DNA of 64,000 nt from Pseudovibrio flavus (lineage in GTDB: Bacteria; Pseudomonadota; Alphaproteobacteria; Rhizobiales; Stappiaceae). The translations under genes and the position numbers were made by a program. Under the pieces are notes generated by a model. It was given only the letters and a program-made list of their open reading frames with translations. It was not told where the DNA came from and did not search any database. The stretch covers positions 245,189 through 309,188 of the forward strand of contig NZ_SMMA01000062.1 in assembly GCF_009711345.1 (NCBI RefSeq), given 5' to 3'. This document shows positions 8,962 through 18,558 of the stretch, one piece after another (position 1 is the stretch's first letter; every line of letters begins with the position of its first letter).

Positions 8962-9582
8962 TTATTCAGCCAGATCCTGTACGGACAGAACTTTACCGTT
9001 CTCGTCCAGACGGTAGATCACTGGTGCGCCGGTGCCGAGCTCGCGAGCAAGGATCTGCTCAGGGGTCAGGTCTTCCAGATCCATGATCAGGGAACGCAGG
9101 GAGTTGCCGTGTGCTGCGATGATTACGCGCTCACCGCCCAGAACTTTAGGCAGGATGTTTTCCTTGAAGTAAGGAATGGTGCGCTCAGCGGTCATCTTCA
9201 GGGATTCACCACCTGGAGGAGGCACGTCGTAAGAACGGCGCCAGATGTGAACCTGTTCTTCACCGAACTTTTCACGAGCTTCGTCTTTGTTCATGCCGGT
9301 GATGTCACCGTAGTCACGCTCGTTCAGAGCCTGATCTTTGGTGGTTGGCAGGTCTTCCTGACCCAGCTGCTCGAGGATGAGCTTCAGGGTGTTCTGTGCG
9401 CGGGTGAGGTCGGAGGTGTAAGCAAGATCGAACTCGAGGCCGAGGTCTTTCAGCTTCTTACCAGCTGCCTTTGCTTCTTCTACACCCTGTTCAGTCAGGT
9501 TAGGGTCTTTCCAACCGGTGAACAGGTTTTTCAAGTTCCATTCACTTTGTCCGTGGCGGACGAGAACCAAAAGGCGTTCCAT
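8962..9582 (-). CDS. gpmA: 2,3-bisphosphoglycerate-dependent phosphoglycerate mutase
   Basis: 206 residues, the short alphaproteobacterial form (E. coli GpmA is about 250). The catalytic RHGQSEWN has the phospho-accepting His at residue 10, followed by the [13 protein letters not shown] block, [15 protein letters not shown], and [10 protein letters not shown] with the second catalytic His. The enzyme interconverts 3- and 2-phosphoglycerate in glycolysis and gluconeogenesis. AAGGAG stands just before the ATG. It begins 27 bases after dapB and ends at a strong terminator, so dapB-gpmA is a two-gene operon, an order often seen in rhizobia. Confidence 0.96.
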   Translation of the reverse strand: MERLLVLVRHGQSEWNLKNLFTGWKDPNLTEQGVEEAKAAGKKLKDLGLEFDLAYTSDLTRAQNTLKLILEQLGQEDLPTTKDQALNERDYGDITGMNKDEAREKFGEEQVHIWRRSYDVPPPGGESLKMTAERTIPYFKENILPKVLGGERVIIAAHGNSLRSLIMDLEDLTPEQILARELGTGAPVIYRLDENGKVLSVQDLAE

Positions 9583-9608
9583 TTTACTCTCCTTAGGAGG
9601 TTATTTTT

Positions 9609-10421
9609 TTAGTCGTTCAGGCCGAGAACATCGGCCATGGAATAAAAGCCCGGCTGTTGCTTATTGGCCCAAAGCGCCGCTTTTACGGCACCACGGGCAA
9701 AAAGTTGCCGGTCGGTGGCTATATGGGACAGTTCGATCCGCTCGCCTTCAGACGCGAACATCACAGTATGCTCGCCAACAACAGAACCCCCACGAAGTGT
9801 GGCAAAGCCGATCTCGCCGCGCTTGCGAGCTCCGGTAATCCCGTCACGGGAGCGAACGGAGTTCTGCGCAAGGTCAATCTGGCGGCCTTCTGCTGCAGCC
9901 TGACCAAGAAGAAGCGCCGTCCCAGATGGCGCATCTACCTTGTGCTTGTGGTGCATTTCCAGCACCTCAATATCGAAATCATCATCCAGCGCCGCTGCAG
10001 CTTTGCGTACAAGCAGCGACAACAGGTTTACGCCAAGGCTCATATTGCCGGACTTTACAGTCCGCGAACCTTCGCTGACACGTTTTAGTTCCTGCTCTTC
10101 TTCAGCGCTCATACCTGTGGTGCCGATAATGTGCACGAGGGAACGCTCAGCAGCGATTTTGGAGAAGTTGAGGGTGGCAACCGGTGCGGTGAAGTCGATG
10201 ATACCGTCAGCACCTTCTAGAGCGGCTTCGAGATCGGAAGTAACGGCTACGCCGAGCGTTCCAACGCCTGCAAGATCGCCCGCATCCTTGCCAATTGCAT
10301 CGGAGCCGTCGCGTTCAAGCGCGCCGCTCAGAACGAGGCCGTCCTGCTCACTGATGGATTTTACGAGCGCACGCCCCATGCGTCCCGAAGCTCCAACAAC
10401 AACCAAGCGCATCTCGTTCAT
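9609..10421 (-). CDS. dapB: 4-hydroxy-tetrahydrodipicolinate reductase
   Basis: 270 residues from ATG 10421, the usual length; the longer frame from 10454 adds 11 poorly conserved residues, and GGGGTG precedes 10421. A Rossmann motif ([12 protein letters not shown]) binds NAD(P)H. The signature [13 protein letters not shown] near residue 155 carries the catalytic His and Lys, and GTTGM is the second cofactor loop. It performs the second committed step of the lysine/diaminopimelate pathway, feeding peptidoglycan. It is the first gene of dapB-gpmA. Confidence 0.95.
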   Translation of the reverse strand: MNEMRLVVVGASGRMGRALVKSISEQDGLVLSGALERDGSDAIGKDAGDLAGVGTLGVAVTSDLEAALEGADGIIDFTAPVATLNFSKIAAERSLVHIIGTTGMSAEEEQELKRVSEGSRTVKSGNMSLGVNLLSLLVRKAAAALDDDFDIEVLEMHHKHKVDAPSGTALLLGQAAAEGRQIDLAQNSVRSRDGITGARKRGEIGFATLRGGSVVGEHTVMFASEGERIELSHIATDRQLFARGAVKAALWANKQQPGFYSMADVLGLND

Positions 10422-10758
10422 CTCACACCCCGAGTTTCCCAGCAGCCTAAACAAATCGGTTGTGGGTATAGCAGGAAGCTGCTGTCACTTCAAACAGGTA
10501 TACTAAGCTCAAGCATAAAACTTCTCAGGCAACCGCTGAAGCACTAACGCAAAACATGTTGAATATCACGGCAGCCGTTTCGTTCACTTTATCCGATCGA
10601 AAATGGTCGTACTTCTGCTTTCCTAAGAACTGTTCCCACTGCATAGCCGCAAGCGCTATGGCTCATGACACTCCATCTCTGGCCCCGCTTCACAACAAGG
10701 TAGCCAACGCGTCCGAATAGTCATTCCCCTAGAAAGCAACACGCCTAGGACGCAAGCC
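10422..10758. other. Divergent intergenic region between dapB and an orphan gene
   Basis: About 340 bases holding the promoters of dapB (minus) and of the 114-residue protein (plus). I cannot recognise a protein, a strong promoter match or a stable hairpin in it. Confidence 0.4.
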
Positions 10759-11103
10759 ATGCCCAGATACGACATTTCCTTTTTATGCGAGATCGAAGAG
10801 CCAGAAGTCTGGCAGGTATACTTCCAAAAGCCCTTTAAAACTCCGGTTTCTCAATTTCCGGTAAAGCGCGGAACCAAGTTTCAGCTGCTTGACTACAACT
10901 ACACGCAGGACACTCAAATTCTGCTTTCCATTCCATTAAGAGGGCTGATTTTCGTTACTTACGATGCAGCCAATAACAGTTGGAATGTTGGACCACCCGG
11001 CACACTCATCTCTACCGGCGGCATGGGCGTTAGCATTCTGGTGGACCATACTGAGCCGCAGAACAACGATGACTACAACCCGCTCAACGATCTCGATCAG
11101 TAA
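10759..11103 (+). CDS. Uncharacterised 114-residue protein
   Basis: ATG at 10759 with AGGA about ten bases upstream. The composition is normal for a folded cytoplasmic protein, rich in beta-forming and aromatic residues (DISFLCEI, VYFQKPF, FQLLDYNY, GLIFVTYDAANNSWNV), with an acidic Asn/Asp-rich tail. There is no signal peptide, membrane segment or motif I know. It stands alone between the dapB operon and pnp and shares a bidirectional terminator with pnp. I do not recognise the family. It is called a gene because of the start context, the terminator and the absence of a competing frame. Confidence 0.6.
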   Translation: MPRYDISFLCEIEEPEVWQVYFQKPFKTPVSQFPVKRGTKFQLLDYNYTQDTQILLSIPLRGLIFVTYDAANNSWNVGPPGTLISTGGMGVSILVDHTEPQNNDDYNPLNDLDQ

Positions 11104-11140
11104 CCGCCTCAGCTCCTAGCGCAGTCGAAACGCGAATAGA

Positions 11141-11172
11141 AAAAGGCCGCCCCACGAAGGAGCGGCCTTTCC
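11141..11172. terminator. Bidirectional terminator between the orphan gene and pnp
   Basis: A nine-base-pair stem (AAAGGCCGC / GCGGCCTTT) with an eleven-base loop. Read from the plus strand it follows the orphan gene; read from the minus strand it follows pnp and runs into TTTTCTATT. Confidence 0.7.
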
Positions 11173-11199
11173 AATTCTTAACCGTTAGGCGAGAGCAGC

Positions 11200-11549
11200 T
11201 TATTCAGCTTTGCCTTCTTCAGGCTTTTTCTCTTCGCGTTCGATCTCTTTACCGGTTTCCTGATCGACAACCTTCATGGAGAGGCGAACCTTGCCGCGCT
11301 CATCGAAGCCCATGAGTTTAACGAAGACTTTGTCGCCTTCTTTGATCACGTCGGTAACCTTTGCAACCTTTTTAGGTGCAAGCTGGGAGATGTGAACGAG
11401 GCCGTCACGTGCGCCGAAGAAGTTGACGAATGCGCCGAAGTCAACGCACTTCACAACAGTACCTTCGTAGATCACGCCAACTTCAGGCTCAGCAGCGATG
11501 GAGTTGATCCAGTTCAGAGCTGCTTTAATTGCCTTACCGTCGGAAGACG
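11200..11549 (-). pseudogene. pnp: Displaced C-terminal S1 domain of polynucleotide phosphorylase (frameshifted pnp tail)
   Basis: This minus-strand frame continues PNPase after the frameshift at about 11562. It encodes the end of the KH region and the S1 RNA-binding domain ([28 protein letters not shown]), then an acidic Glu/Lys tail. The first possible start inside it is a GTG at 11475 with no ribosome site, so it is unlikely to be made alone. Restoring one base at 11562 joins it cleanly to the upstream frame as one protein of about 713 residues, normal for the family. S1 is needed for RNA binding and for autoregulation in enterobacteria. Confidence 0.85.
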
Positions 11550-13340
11550 CTACCTTAACGGTCCGTCGTCTTCGATGTTGACCTTCGCGCCGGTCTTTTC
11601 AACGATCTCGCGGATTACCTTACCGCCAGAGCCGATAACTTCACGGATCTTGTCTACAGGGATCTTGATGACTTCGATGCGTGGAGCGTGTTCGCCCAGT
11701 TCGGAACGTGCTTCGGTGATCGCTTTTGCCATCTCGCCGAGAATGTGCACGCGGCCGCCTTTAGCCTGCTCCAGAGCAACCTTCATGATCTCTTCGGTGA
11801 TACCGTCGATCTTGATGTCCATCTGAAGAGCGGTGATGCCGTTTTCAGAACCAGCTACTTTGAAGTCCATGTCGCCGAGGTGATCTTCATCGCCAAGGAT
11901 GTCGGAGAGAACTGCGAAGCGCTCGCCTTCCTTAATGAGACCCATCGCGATACCAGCCACTGGAGACTTAAGAGGCACACCAGCGTCCATCAGGGACAAG
12001 GATGCACCACATACGGACGCCATGGAGGAAGAACCGTTAGATTCGGTGATCTCGGATACAACGCGGATGGTGTACGGGAAGTCGTGGTGTGCAGGCAGCA
12101 TTGGGTGTACTGCGCGCCATGCCAGCTTACCGTGACCGATTTCGCGGCGGCCTGGGGAGCCCATGCGGCCAGCTTCACCCACGGAGTATGGAGGGAAGTT
12201 GTAGTGCAGCATGAAGGTAGCCTTTTTGGTGCCTTCAAGCATGTCTACGAACTGCTCGTCTTCGCCGGTGCCGAGAGTTGCAACAACCAGACCCTGAGTT
12301 TCACCGCGGGTGAACAGGGAAGAGCCGTGTGCGCGTGGCAGGATACCAACTTCAGACATGATCGGACGAACGGTGGAAAGGTCACGGCCGTCGATGCGCA
12401 GACCAGTGTCCAGAATGCTGCCGCGTACGATTTCAGCTTCAAGCTTCTTGAACTGTTCGCCAACAACAACGCCTTCAGGAGCACCTTCTTCGCCGGTGAC
12501 GAGGGCTTCAACAACCTTTGCCTTAGCAGCGTCTACAGCTTTCTTACGCTCAACCTTCTGGGTGATTTTGTAAGCAGCTTTGAGGTCTTCGCCAGCGATT
12601 TCTTTAACCTGCGCGAACAGCGCGGAACGGTCAGCAACAACCAGTTCACGTGGTTCTTTCGCAGCTTTTTCAGCGAGCTTGATGATCGCGTCGATTACTG
12701 GCTGGAATTCACGGTGACCGAACATTACAGCGCCGAGCATAACTTCTTCAGTCAGCTCTTTCGCTTCGGATTCAACCATCAGAACAGCGTCATTGGTACC
12801 AGCAACAACCAGATCCAGAGAGGTTTCTTCCATCTGGTCTACGGTTGGGTTGAGAACGTATTCGCCGTTGATGTAACCAACGCGAGCGCCACCAATTGGA
12901 CCCATGAACGGAACGCCAGAAATGGTGAGAGCTGCGGATGCGCCAACCATTGCCAGAATGTCCGGAGCATTTTCCAGATCGTGAGACAGAACGGTGATGA
13001 TTACCTGAGTTTCGTTCTTGTAGCCATCAACGAACAGCGGACGGATCGGACGGTCAATAAGACGGGAAGTCAGGGTTTCGTGTTCGGAAGGACGGCCTTC
13101 GCGCTTGAAGTAACCACCTGGGATGCGGCCAGCAGCGTAAGCTTTTTCCTGATAGTTAACGGTGAGCGGGAAGAAGTCCTGACCTGGCTTAGGGTCTTTT
13201 GCAGACACAACAGTTGCCAGAACCTTGGTTTCGCCGTAGGTGGCGATTACTGCGCCGTCAGCCTGACGGGCAACCTTACCGGTTTCGAGGATGAGCGGAC
13301 GGCCGCCCCAATCTACTTCCACGCGATGAATATCGAACAT
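11550..13340 (-). CDS. pnp: Polyribonucleotide nucleotidyltransferase (PNPase), catalytic core, truncated by frameshift
   Basis: The start is ATG 13340 ([12 protein letters not shown], after AGGAAA); an upstream extension to 13484 is not conserved. Two RNase PH domains and the linking helical domain are intact, including the [14 protein letters not shown] active-site block. The KH domain begins ([15 protein letters not shown]) but the frame ends prematurely after EDDG. The enzyme degrades RNA 3'-to-5' with phosphate in the degradosome. The truncated product would lack part of KH and all of S1. The flanking code reads correctly if one base is added in GGTCC at 11560-11564, so a deletion or a sequencing error is likely. 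rpsO lies upstream, as in most bacteria. Confidence 0.9.
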   Translation of the reverse strand: MFDIHRVEVDWGGRPLILETGKVARQADGAVIATYGETKVLATVVSAKDPKPGQDFFPLTVNYQEKAYAAGRIPGGYFKREGRPSEHETLTSRLIDRPIRPLFVDGYKNETQVIITVLSHDLENAPDILAMVGASAALTISGVPFMGPIGGARVGYINGEYVLNPTVDQMEETSLDLVVAGTNDAVLMVESEAKELTEEVMLGAVMFGHREFQPVIDAIIKLAEKAAKEPRELVVADRSALFAQVKEIAGEDLKAAYKITQKVERKKAVDAAKAKVVEALVTGEEGAPEGVVVGEQFKKLEAEIVRGSILDTGLRIDGRDLSTVRPIMSEVGILPRAHGSSLFTRGETQGLVVATLGTGEDEQFVDMLEGTKKATFMLHYNFPPYSVGEAGRMGSPGRREIGHGKLAWRAVHPMLPAHHDFPYTIRVVSEITESNGSSSMASVCGASLSLMDAGVPLKSPVAGIAMGLIKEGERFAVLSDILGDEDHLGDMDFKVAGSENGITALQMDIKIDGITEEIMKVALEQAKGGRVHILGEMAKAITEARSELGEHAPRIEVIKIPVDKIREVIGSGGKVIREIVEKTGAKVNIEDDGPLR

Positions 13341-13491
13341 TTTTTTTCCTAGCATACATTTACCTGCCACCCCCATGAGCAGCAGATAGGAATAGTTTTG
13401 GAGAAATAGCGCCTGCCATTGTGGTGGCTGAACCCGTTGATGGGTGACGCAGGTCTCCACGTACTGGCTGGTCTTAACAGGCAAGACGACA

Positions 13492-13520
13492 AGAGGCTCT
13501 TTTGCTCGTCAAAAGCCTCT
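13492..13520 (-). promoter_or_regulatory. Stem-loop in the pnp leader
   Basis: The rpsO-pnp spacer holds a hairpin with outer arms AGAGG/CCTCT and inner arms CTTTTG/CAAAAG, about 150 bases before the pnp start. In E. coli the pnp leader has a stem cut by RNase III and then used for PNPase autoregulation. A similar role here is inference from position only. Confidence 0.45.
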
Positions 13521-13562
13521 GGCAATCCTGCCCTATCATAACCGGCCCATATCTACATAAAC

Positions 13563-13592
13563 AAAACGCGGCGGGTTGCAACCCACCGCGTT
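13563..13592 (-). terminator. Terminator after rpsO
   Basis: A long stem AACGCGG(C)GGGTT / AACCC(A)CCGCGTT with almost no loop lies 13 bases past the rpsO stop. On the minus strand it ends in TTTTGTTT. The single C/A position becomes a G-U pair in the minus-strand RNA, which supports that direction. Confidence 0.8.
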
Positions 13593-13604
13593 CTTTTAGT
13601 CCGA

Positions 13605-13874
13605 TTAGCGACGGATGCCCAGTCGCTCGATCAGGGACTGGTAGCGTGCTTCTTCTTTACCTTTGAGGTAGTCAAGAAGCTTACGACGCTGGCTTACCAT
13701 TTTCAGAAGACCACGACGGGAGTGGTTGTCCTTTTTGTGGCCTTTGAAGTGTTCGGTCAGAACTGCGATGCGGTGAGTCAGGATAGCTACCTGTACTTCT
13801 GGAGAACCGGTATCGCCTTCTTTAACCGCGAATTCTTTGATCAGCTCAGCTTTACGCTCAGGAGTAATCGACAT
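13605..13874 (-). CDS. rpsO: 30S ribosomal protein S15
   Basis: 89 residues, the exact family length. The S15 signatures [14 protein letters not shown] and [18 protein letters not shown], which contact 16S rRNA and S6/S18, are intact, and the protein ends GIRR as usual. GGATAT precedes the ATG at 13874. The gene sits between truB and pnp, the conserved order, but has its own terminator and a 234-base upstream spacer with a structured element (see 14013-14062), so it may be expressed and autoregulated separately. Confidence 0.97.
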   Translation of the reverse strand: MSITPERKAELIKEFAVKEGDTGSPEVQVAILTHRIAVLTEHFKGHKKDNHSRRGLLKMVSQRRKLLDYLKGKEEARYQSLIERLGIRR

Positions 13875-14012
13875 CCTAATATCCTTTATAGATTAGCCTC
13901 TAAGAGGCATTTGTTATTCGCCAAATGGCGTTGCTTCATTTTTGAAGCGCTGCTTTGAACTAGGCCATGCCAAGATGTCGTCCAGCATGGTCGTGCTCAA
14001 AACAAAAGGTCC

Positions 14013-14062
14013 GGCAGAGTCTTCACCCGTCCAGACGGGCGGAATATGAAGGAAACTCTGCC
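14013..14062 (-). promoter_or_regulatory. Structured RNA element between truB and rpsO (candidate S15 leader or truB terminator)
   Basis: Three stacked stems fold on the minus strand: outer GGCAGAGT/ACTCTGCC (8 bp), middle CTTCA/TGAAG (5 bp) and inner CCCGT/ACGGG (5 bp) with a four-base loop. A three-base bulge and a seven-base bulge lie on one side. The element is followed by CCGGACC and TTTTGTTTT. It lies about 140 bases before rpsO and 47 bases after truB. S15 commonly represses its own mRNA through leader structures that differ between phyla. Such a role is inferred; a terminator for truB is the alternative. Confidence 0.5.
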
Positions 14063-14108
14063 AAAACTCCAGTAAAATTTTGATGGGCTAGAAGCCGCTG
14101 CAGCAGGC

Positions 14109-15053
14109 TCAGAGATTGAACACGCGCTTTGGTTTAAACTCGCCGCGAGCTACCTCGCCAAACGCAATCAGATCACCGCCACAGGTGACGTAAATCTCTT
14201 CCGGTCCAATTGGTGCATTGGCACCGCGCAGGATAACCGGATTACCGCGTTTAACGCGTTGAGCTGCCTCGCCATTTATGGCAACGCCCTGCATAAGCTG
14301 AAGACCCGTTTCCACCGGCTTGATGAACGACATGAGCTTTGCGTTCTCAAGAGGGGTTTCGGTTTCTTCTTCACTCGCTGCTGCGTCGAGCTCTTCAAAC
14401 GTGACCATATCCGCTTCGCCGAATGGCCCAACCAACAGGCGGCGCAGATCCGTCACATAGCCGCGCGTACCAAGGCGCAAAGCAATATCGCGAGCGAGCG
14501 AGCGCACATAGGTGCCTTTGCCACACTCTGCTTCAAACACTGCCTTATCGGTTCCGATCACCTCGGCAAGGCTAAGACGGTGAATGCTGATTGGGCGCGC
14601 TTCGAGCTCCACTTCCTCGCCATCACGAGCAAGGTCGTAGGCACGGTTGCCATCTACTTTGATTGCAGAAAACTTCGGCGGGACCTGCATGATCTCACCG
14701 CGAAACTCAGGAAGAACCGCTTCGATATCAGCTTGTTCAGGCCGAACGTCCGAAGTGGCGATTACTTCCCCCTCAGCATCGTCGGAAGAGGTCTGGATGC
14801 CCCAAGTCACCTCAAAGCGGTACACTTTGCGGCTACCCATAACAAACGGCACGGTTTTGGTTGCTTCACCAAAGGCAATCGGCAAGCAGCCTGTCGCCAG
14901 TGGATCAAGAGTACCGGCATGGCCGACTTTATCGGGGCTGAAGATACGCTTCAGCTTACCCAGCGCTTGGTTGGATGTAATTTCCAGCGGCTTGTCGAGG
15001 ACCAGCCAGCCGTTCACCGGATAGCGTACACGGCGACGCTGTTGTTTAGCCAT
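14109..15053 (-). CDS. truB: tRNA pseudouridine(55) synthase
   Basis: 314 residues. It makes pseudouridine 55 in the T-loop of tRNAs. The catalytic motif GHAGTLDPLATGCLPIAFGE has the nucleophilic Asp at about residue 48. Further family blocks are NGWLVLDKPLEITSNQALGK, VPPKFSAIKVDGNRAYDLAR and ECGKGTYVRSLARDI. A C-terminal PUA-like extension follows. It starts eight bases after rbfA ends and belongs to the nusA-infB ribosome-biogenesis operon. Confidence 0.96.
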   Translation of the reverse strand: MAKQQRRRVRYPVNGWLVLDKPLEITSNQALGKLKRIFSPDKVGHAGTLDPLATGCLPIAFGEATKTVPFVMGSRKVYRFEVTWGIQTSSDDAEGEVIATSDVRPEQADIEAVLPEFRGEIMQVPPKFSAIKVDGNRAYDLARDGEEVELEARPISIHRLSLAEVIGTDKAVFEAECGKGTYVRSLARDIALRLGTRGYVTDLRRLLVGPFGEADMVTFEELDAAASEEETETPLENAKLMSFIKPVETGLQLMQGVAINGEAAQRVKRGNPVILRGANAPIGPEEIYVTCGGDLIAFGEVARGEFKPKRVFNL

Positions 15054-15061
15054 TTATTGCT

Positions 15062-15514
15062 CTAGTTCTTGTCCTGATGGTCTTCGCCATCAAACGCATC
15101 GTCATCGCCTTCGTCTTCTTCAAGCGCGTAGTCACGGCGCACAGCCGGCTCGTTGAGAAGACGTGTGATGCGATCATCATCGTCAAAGCGGGAATCGACA
15201 ACAAAGCGCAGGTCCGTCGAGTACTTCATCGTCAAACGGCGAGCCACCTGACCACGGAAGTATTTAACGGAACGGTTGAGCGCTTTCACGACCTTATCAA
15301 CGTTGGCACCGCCCAGAGGCATGACCATACAGGTCGCCATACGCAGGTCAGGCGTCATACGCACTTCAGGAATAGTGATGATTACGCCTTCCAGATCAGG
15401 GTCGTTCAACGCCCCGCGGGAGAGAATGTCACTCAGCTCTTTGCGAACCAGCTCGCCGACGCGAAGCTGACGCTGTGAAGGGCCGCTTGCGGTCTCTTTG
15501 CGTGGTTTAACCAT
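15062..15514 (-). CDS. rbfA: 30S ribosome-binding factor A
   Basis: 150 residues from ATG 15514; a GTG at 15526 could add four residues and neither has a strong ribosome site. The single KH-like domain is typical: SQRQLRVGELVRKELSDIL, then GVIITIPEVRMTPDLRMATC and KVVKALNRSVKYFRGQVARR. RbfA helps the 17S-to-16S maturation step on the small subunit, especially in the cold. The acidic Asp/Glu-rich tail is longer than in E. coli. It lies between infB and truB in the conserved order, after a perfect hairpin in the infB-rbfA spacer. Confidence 0.94.
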   Translation of the reverse strand: MVKPRKETASGPSQRQLRVGELVRKELSDILSRGALNDPDLEGVIITIPEVRMTPDLRMATCMVMPLGGANVDKVVKALNRSVKYFRGQVARRLTMKYSTDLRFVVDSRFDDDDRITRLLNEPAVRRDYALEEDEGDDDAFDGEDHQDKN

Positions 15515-15535
15515 TTTTGTTCTCACAAGCTCAGA

Positions 15536-15567
15536 CGCCGACGCGAACCGTTAAGCCCGCGTCGGCG
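15536..15567 (-). other. Perfect hairpin in the infB-rbfA spacer
   Basis: A ten-base-pair GC-rich stem CGCCGACGCG / CGCGTCGGCG with a twelve-base loop lies just before rbfA. There is no T-run after it on either strand, so it is probably not a classic terminator. mRNA processing, attenuation of rbfA or 3'-end protection are possible. Confidence 0.55.
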
Positions 15568-15596
15568 CCCTGAATTATTGAATATTCAAGCCAATT

Positions 15597-18551
15597 CTAG
15601 AGCGAACGGGCGATTTCTTCGACCTTGAAGCACTCGATAACGTCGCCAACACGCATGTCTTTGTAGTTGGTGAAGTTCATGCCGCACTCGACGCCGGATT
15701 CCACTTCTTTCACTTCGTCCTTGAAGCGCTTCAGTGTACCCAGTTCGCCTTCGTGAACCACAACGTTGTCGCGCAGCAGGCGAACCTGAGCACCACGCTG
15801 TACGACACCTTCGGTGACCAGACAGCCTGCGACCTTGCCGATCTTGGAAATGTTGAACACTTCCTTGATGTCTGCATAACCGAGGAAGGTTTCGCGGCGT
15901 TCTGGGGCCAACATGCCAGACATGGTTGCCTTCACGTCGTCGATGAGATCGTAGATAACGCTGTAGTAGCGGATCTCAATACCTTCGCGGCGAGCAGCTT
16001 CCTGTGCCTGTTTGTTTGCACGAACGTTGAAGGCCATGATTGGAGCCTTGGACGCCATAGCAAGGGTGATGTCGCTTTCAGTGATACCACCAACGCCAGC
16101 GGCGATAATGCGTGCACGCACTTCGTCGTTGCCCAGCTCTTCAAGAGCGCTTGCGATTGCTTCGGCAGAACCCTGCACGTCAGCTTTGATGACAAGCGGG
16201 AATTCCTGCTGACCGTCGTCTTTCAGACCCTTCATCATCGCTTCAAGAGAGTTACGGGAGCTTGCAACGCGAGCTGCCATCTTGTCGCGCATCTGACGAT
16301 TACGGTACTCGGTGATCTCACGAGCGCGGCTCTCGTTTTCGACAACCGCTACGCGGTCACCTGCACGAGGCGTTGCCTGGAAGCCCAGAACCTCAACCGG
16401 CTTGGATGGGCCAGCTTCATCAACCTTGTTGCCGTTCTCGTCGAGCATTGCACGAACGCGGCCCCACTCGCTACCAGCAACAAGAATGTCACCTGGACGC
16501 AAAGTACCCTTCTGAACCAGAACGGTAGCGACCGGACCACGACCCTTGTCGAGCTTGGCTTCGATCACAGTACCTTCTGCAGTACGGTTCGGGTTGGCTT
16601 TCAGCTCAAGAACTTCAGACTGAAGCAGAACCATTTCGATCAGCTTGTCGAGGTTGCGCTTTTCTTTCGCGGAAACTTCAACGTCGATCGTGTCACCGCC
16701 CATGCTTTCTACGACGATTTCTTCGCGCAGAAGGTCATTGCGGATGCGGTCTGGATCAGCGCCTGGCTTATCCATTTTGTTGATTGCAACGATGATCGGC
16801 ACATTAGCAGCACGTGCGTGCTGAATGGCTTCACGAGTCTGAGGCATAACGCCATCGTCAGCAGCAACAACCAGAATAACGATATCGGTCGCTTTCGCAC
16901 CACGTGCACGCATTGCGGTAAACGCTGCGTGGCCCGGGGTATCGATGAAGGTCACTTTGTGACCGTTCTGCTCTACCTGATATGCACCGATGTGCTGGGT
17001 AATGCCGCCAGCTTCGCCAGAAGCAACGTTTGCCTGACGCAGAGCATCGAGAAGCGAGGTCTTACCATGGTCAACGTGACCCATGATGGTAACAACCGGA
17101 GCACGTGGCTCCATGGTGCCCTCATCATCATCGATGGTGTAAAGACCTTCTTCAACGTCGGATTCAGAAACGCGTTTTACGGTGTGACCGAATTCAACTG
17201 CGATCAATTCAGCAGTTTCTGCATCAAGAACGTCATTGATCTTGAGCATCTGTCCCTGCTTCATGAGCAGCTTGATAACGTCGACCGAACGTTCGGACAT
17301 ACGGTTTGCCAGTTCCTGAATGGTGATCGCATCAGGAAGCACCACTTCACGTGCTACTTTCTCACGAACCACCTTCTCCTGACCTGCACGACGCTCTTTT
17401 TCACGACGACGGCGCAGGGAAGCCATGGAACGGCCACGCGGATCATCATCACCGGTTGCGCGAACGATGGTCAGCTTGTTAGAACGGCGACGGTCTTCAC
17501 CACCGCGAGCTGGTTTTGCGGAAGGAGCCGGAGCCTTCTTACCGCGAGGAGCGCCCTTTGGACCCTTTTTATCGTTGTCATCGCCATCATCTGGACGGCC
17601 CTGACCTACGCGTGCACCTGGAGCTGTGCGAACGCCACCTGGACGCTGCTTTTCTTCAGTCGGCATTGGGGCATCAGCCGGGTTCGGACGACCACCTGCT
17701 GCCGGACGAGCACCTGCTGGACGTGGAGCGCCTGGGCGACCTGCGCCCGGACGTGGACCATCCAGACGTGGAGGCTTACCGTCACGCTGACGTGGTGCGC
17801 GGGTCTCACGACCTTCACCGCGACCTGCGCCTTCGCCACGGCCTGCACCTTGTGCTGGACGTTCGGAACGACGCGGAGCCTGAGCTGGCGCTTCTGGCTT
17901 AGCCTTTGCTTCAGCCGCAGCTTTTGCTGCAGCTTCTGCCTTAGCCTTTGCCTCAGCCGCCGCTTTTACAGCAGCTTCTTCAGCTTCACGCTTTTGACGT
18001 GCTTCTTCTTCAACGCGTGCTTTTTCCGCCTCGATTGCTCTTACACGAGCTTCTTCGACGCGGCGCGCTTCTTCTTCAACACGGCGCTTACGATCTTCTA
18101 CTTCACGCACCTGTGCTTCGCGCAGCGCTACCATACGGGCATCAGCTTCCGCTTTAGAAAGGGTACGCAAAATGTTGCCGCCGCCCTGCTGGGCCTGACC
18201 GCCCTGACGGCGCTGACCGCCACGACCGCCATTGCGGTTCTGACCTTCGCCACCACGGCGCGCGTCCTGCTGGCGACCATCACCACGGCCCTGCTGTGGT
18301 TTTGCGCCTGGTTTCGCTGCTGCGCGAGCTGGCTGGGAAGTCGCTGGAGTAGAAGAAGCAGAAGCCGGAGCTGCAGTTTCCTGACCCGGCATTACCACAC
18401 GGCGCTTCTTCTTTTCCACGACGACAGCCTTCGAGCGTCCGTGAGAAAAGCTCTGCTTTACAGTGCCCTTCTCCACTCCGCCGCGCTTGAGGCCGAGTGT
18501 TTTGCGTTCGCCGCCGCCTGTTTTGTCGTCTGTGTTGTTGCTATCGCTCAT
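15597..18551 (-). CDS. infB: Translation initiation factor IF-2
   Basis: 984 residues from ATG 18551 ([20 protein letters not shown]), after GAAGG; the frame extends further upstream but there it overlaps the ylxR gene. Residues about 60-400 are low complexity: a charged Ala/Lys/Glu helix and an Arg/Gly/Pro/Ala-rich stretch, which makes alphaproteobacterial IF-2 long. An IF2_N domain ([20 protein letters not shown]) follows. The GTPase begins near residue 489 with GHVDHGKT, then DTPGHAAF and NKMDKPGAD. Domains II to IV complete it. IF-2 brings fMet-tRNA to the 30S subunit. It lies seven bases after ylxR. Confidence 0.97.
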   Translation of the reverse strand: MSDSNNTDDKTGGGERKTLGLKRGGVEKGTVKQSFSHGRSKAVVVEKKKRRVVMPGQETAAPASASSTPATSQPARAAAKPGAKPQQGRGDGRQQDARRGGEGQNRNGGRGGQRRQGGQAQQGGGNILRTLSKAEADARMVALREAQVREVEDRKRRVEEEARRVEEARVRAIEAEKARVEEEARQKREAEEAAVKAAAEAKAKAEAAAKAAAEAKAKPEAPAQAPRRSERPAQGAGRGEGAGRGEGRETRAPRQRDGKPPRLDGPRPGAGRPGAPRPAGARPAAGGRPNPADAPMPTEEKQRPGGVRTAPGARVGQGRPDDGDDNDKKGPKGAPRGKKAPAPSAKPARGGEDRRRSNKLTIVRATGDDDPRGRSMASLRRRREKERRAGQEKVVREKVAREVVLPDAITIQELANRMSERSVDVIKLLMKQGQMLKINDVLDAETAELIAVEFGHTVKRVSESDVEEGLYTIDDDEGTMEPRAPVVTIMGHVDHGKTSLLDALRQANVASGEAGGITQHIGAYQVEQNGHKVTFIDTPGHAAFTAMRARGAKATDIVILVVAADDGVMPQTREAIQHARAANVPIIVAINKMDKPGADPDRIRNDLLREEIVVESMGGDTIDVEVSAKEKRNLDKLIEMVLLQSEVLELKANPNRTAEGTVIEAKLDKGRGPVATVLVQKGTLRPGDILVAGSEWGRVRAMLDENGNKVDEAGPSKPVEVLGFQATPRAGDRVAVVENESRAREITEYRNRQMRDKMAARVASSRNSLEAMMKGLKDDGQQEFPLVIKADVQGSAEAIASALEELGNDEVRARIIAAGVGGITESDITLAMASKAPIMAFNVRANKQAQEAARREGIEIRYYSVIYDLIDDVKATMSGMLAPERRETFLGYADIKEVFNISKIGKVAGCLVTEGVVQRGAQVRLLRDNVVVHEGELGTLKRFKDEVKEVESGVECGMNFTNYKDMRVGDVIECFKVEEIARSL

Positions 18552-18558
18552 ATTGCCT

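Noticed and set aside
11560..11564. Programmed -1/+1 frameshift in pnp
   Set aside because: There is no slippery heptamer or following pseudoknot, and PNPase is not known to use recoding; a deletion or base-calling error is simpler.
11688..13352. 554-codon plus-strand frame opposite pnp
   Set aside because: Antisense shadow of a highly expressed gene with strong codon bias; no ribosome site or recognisable domain.
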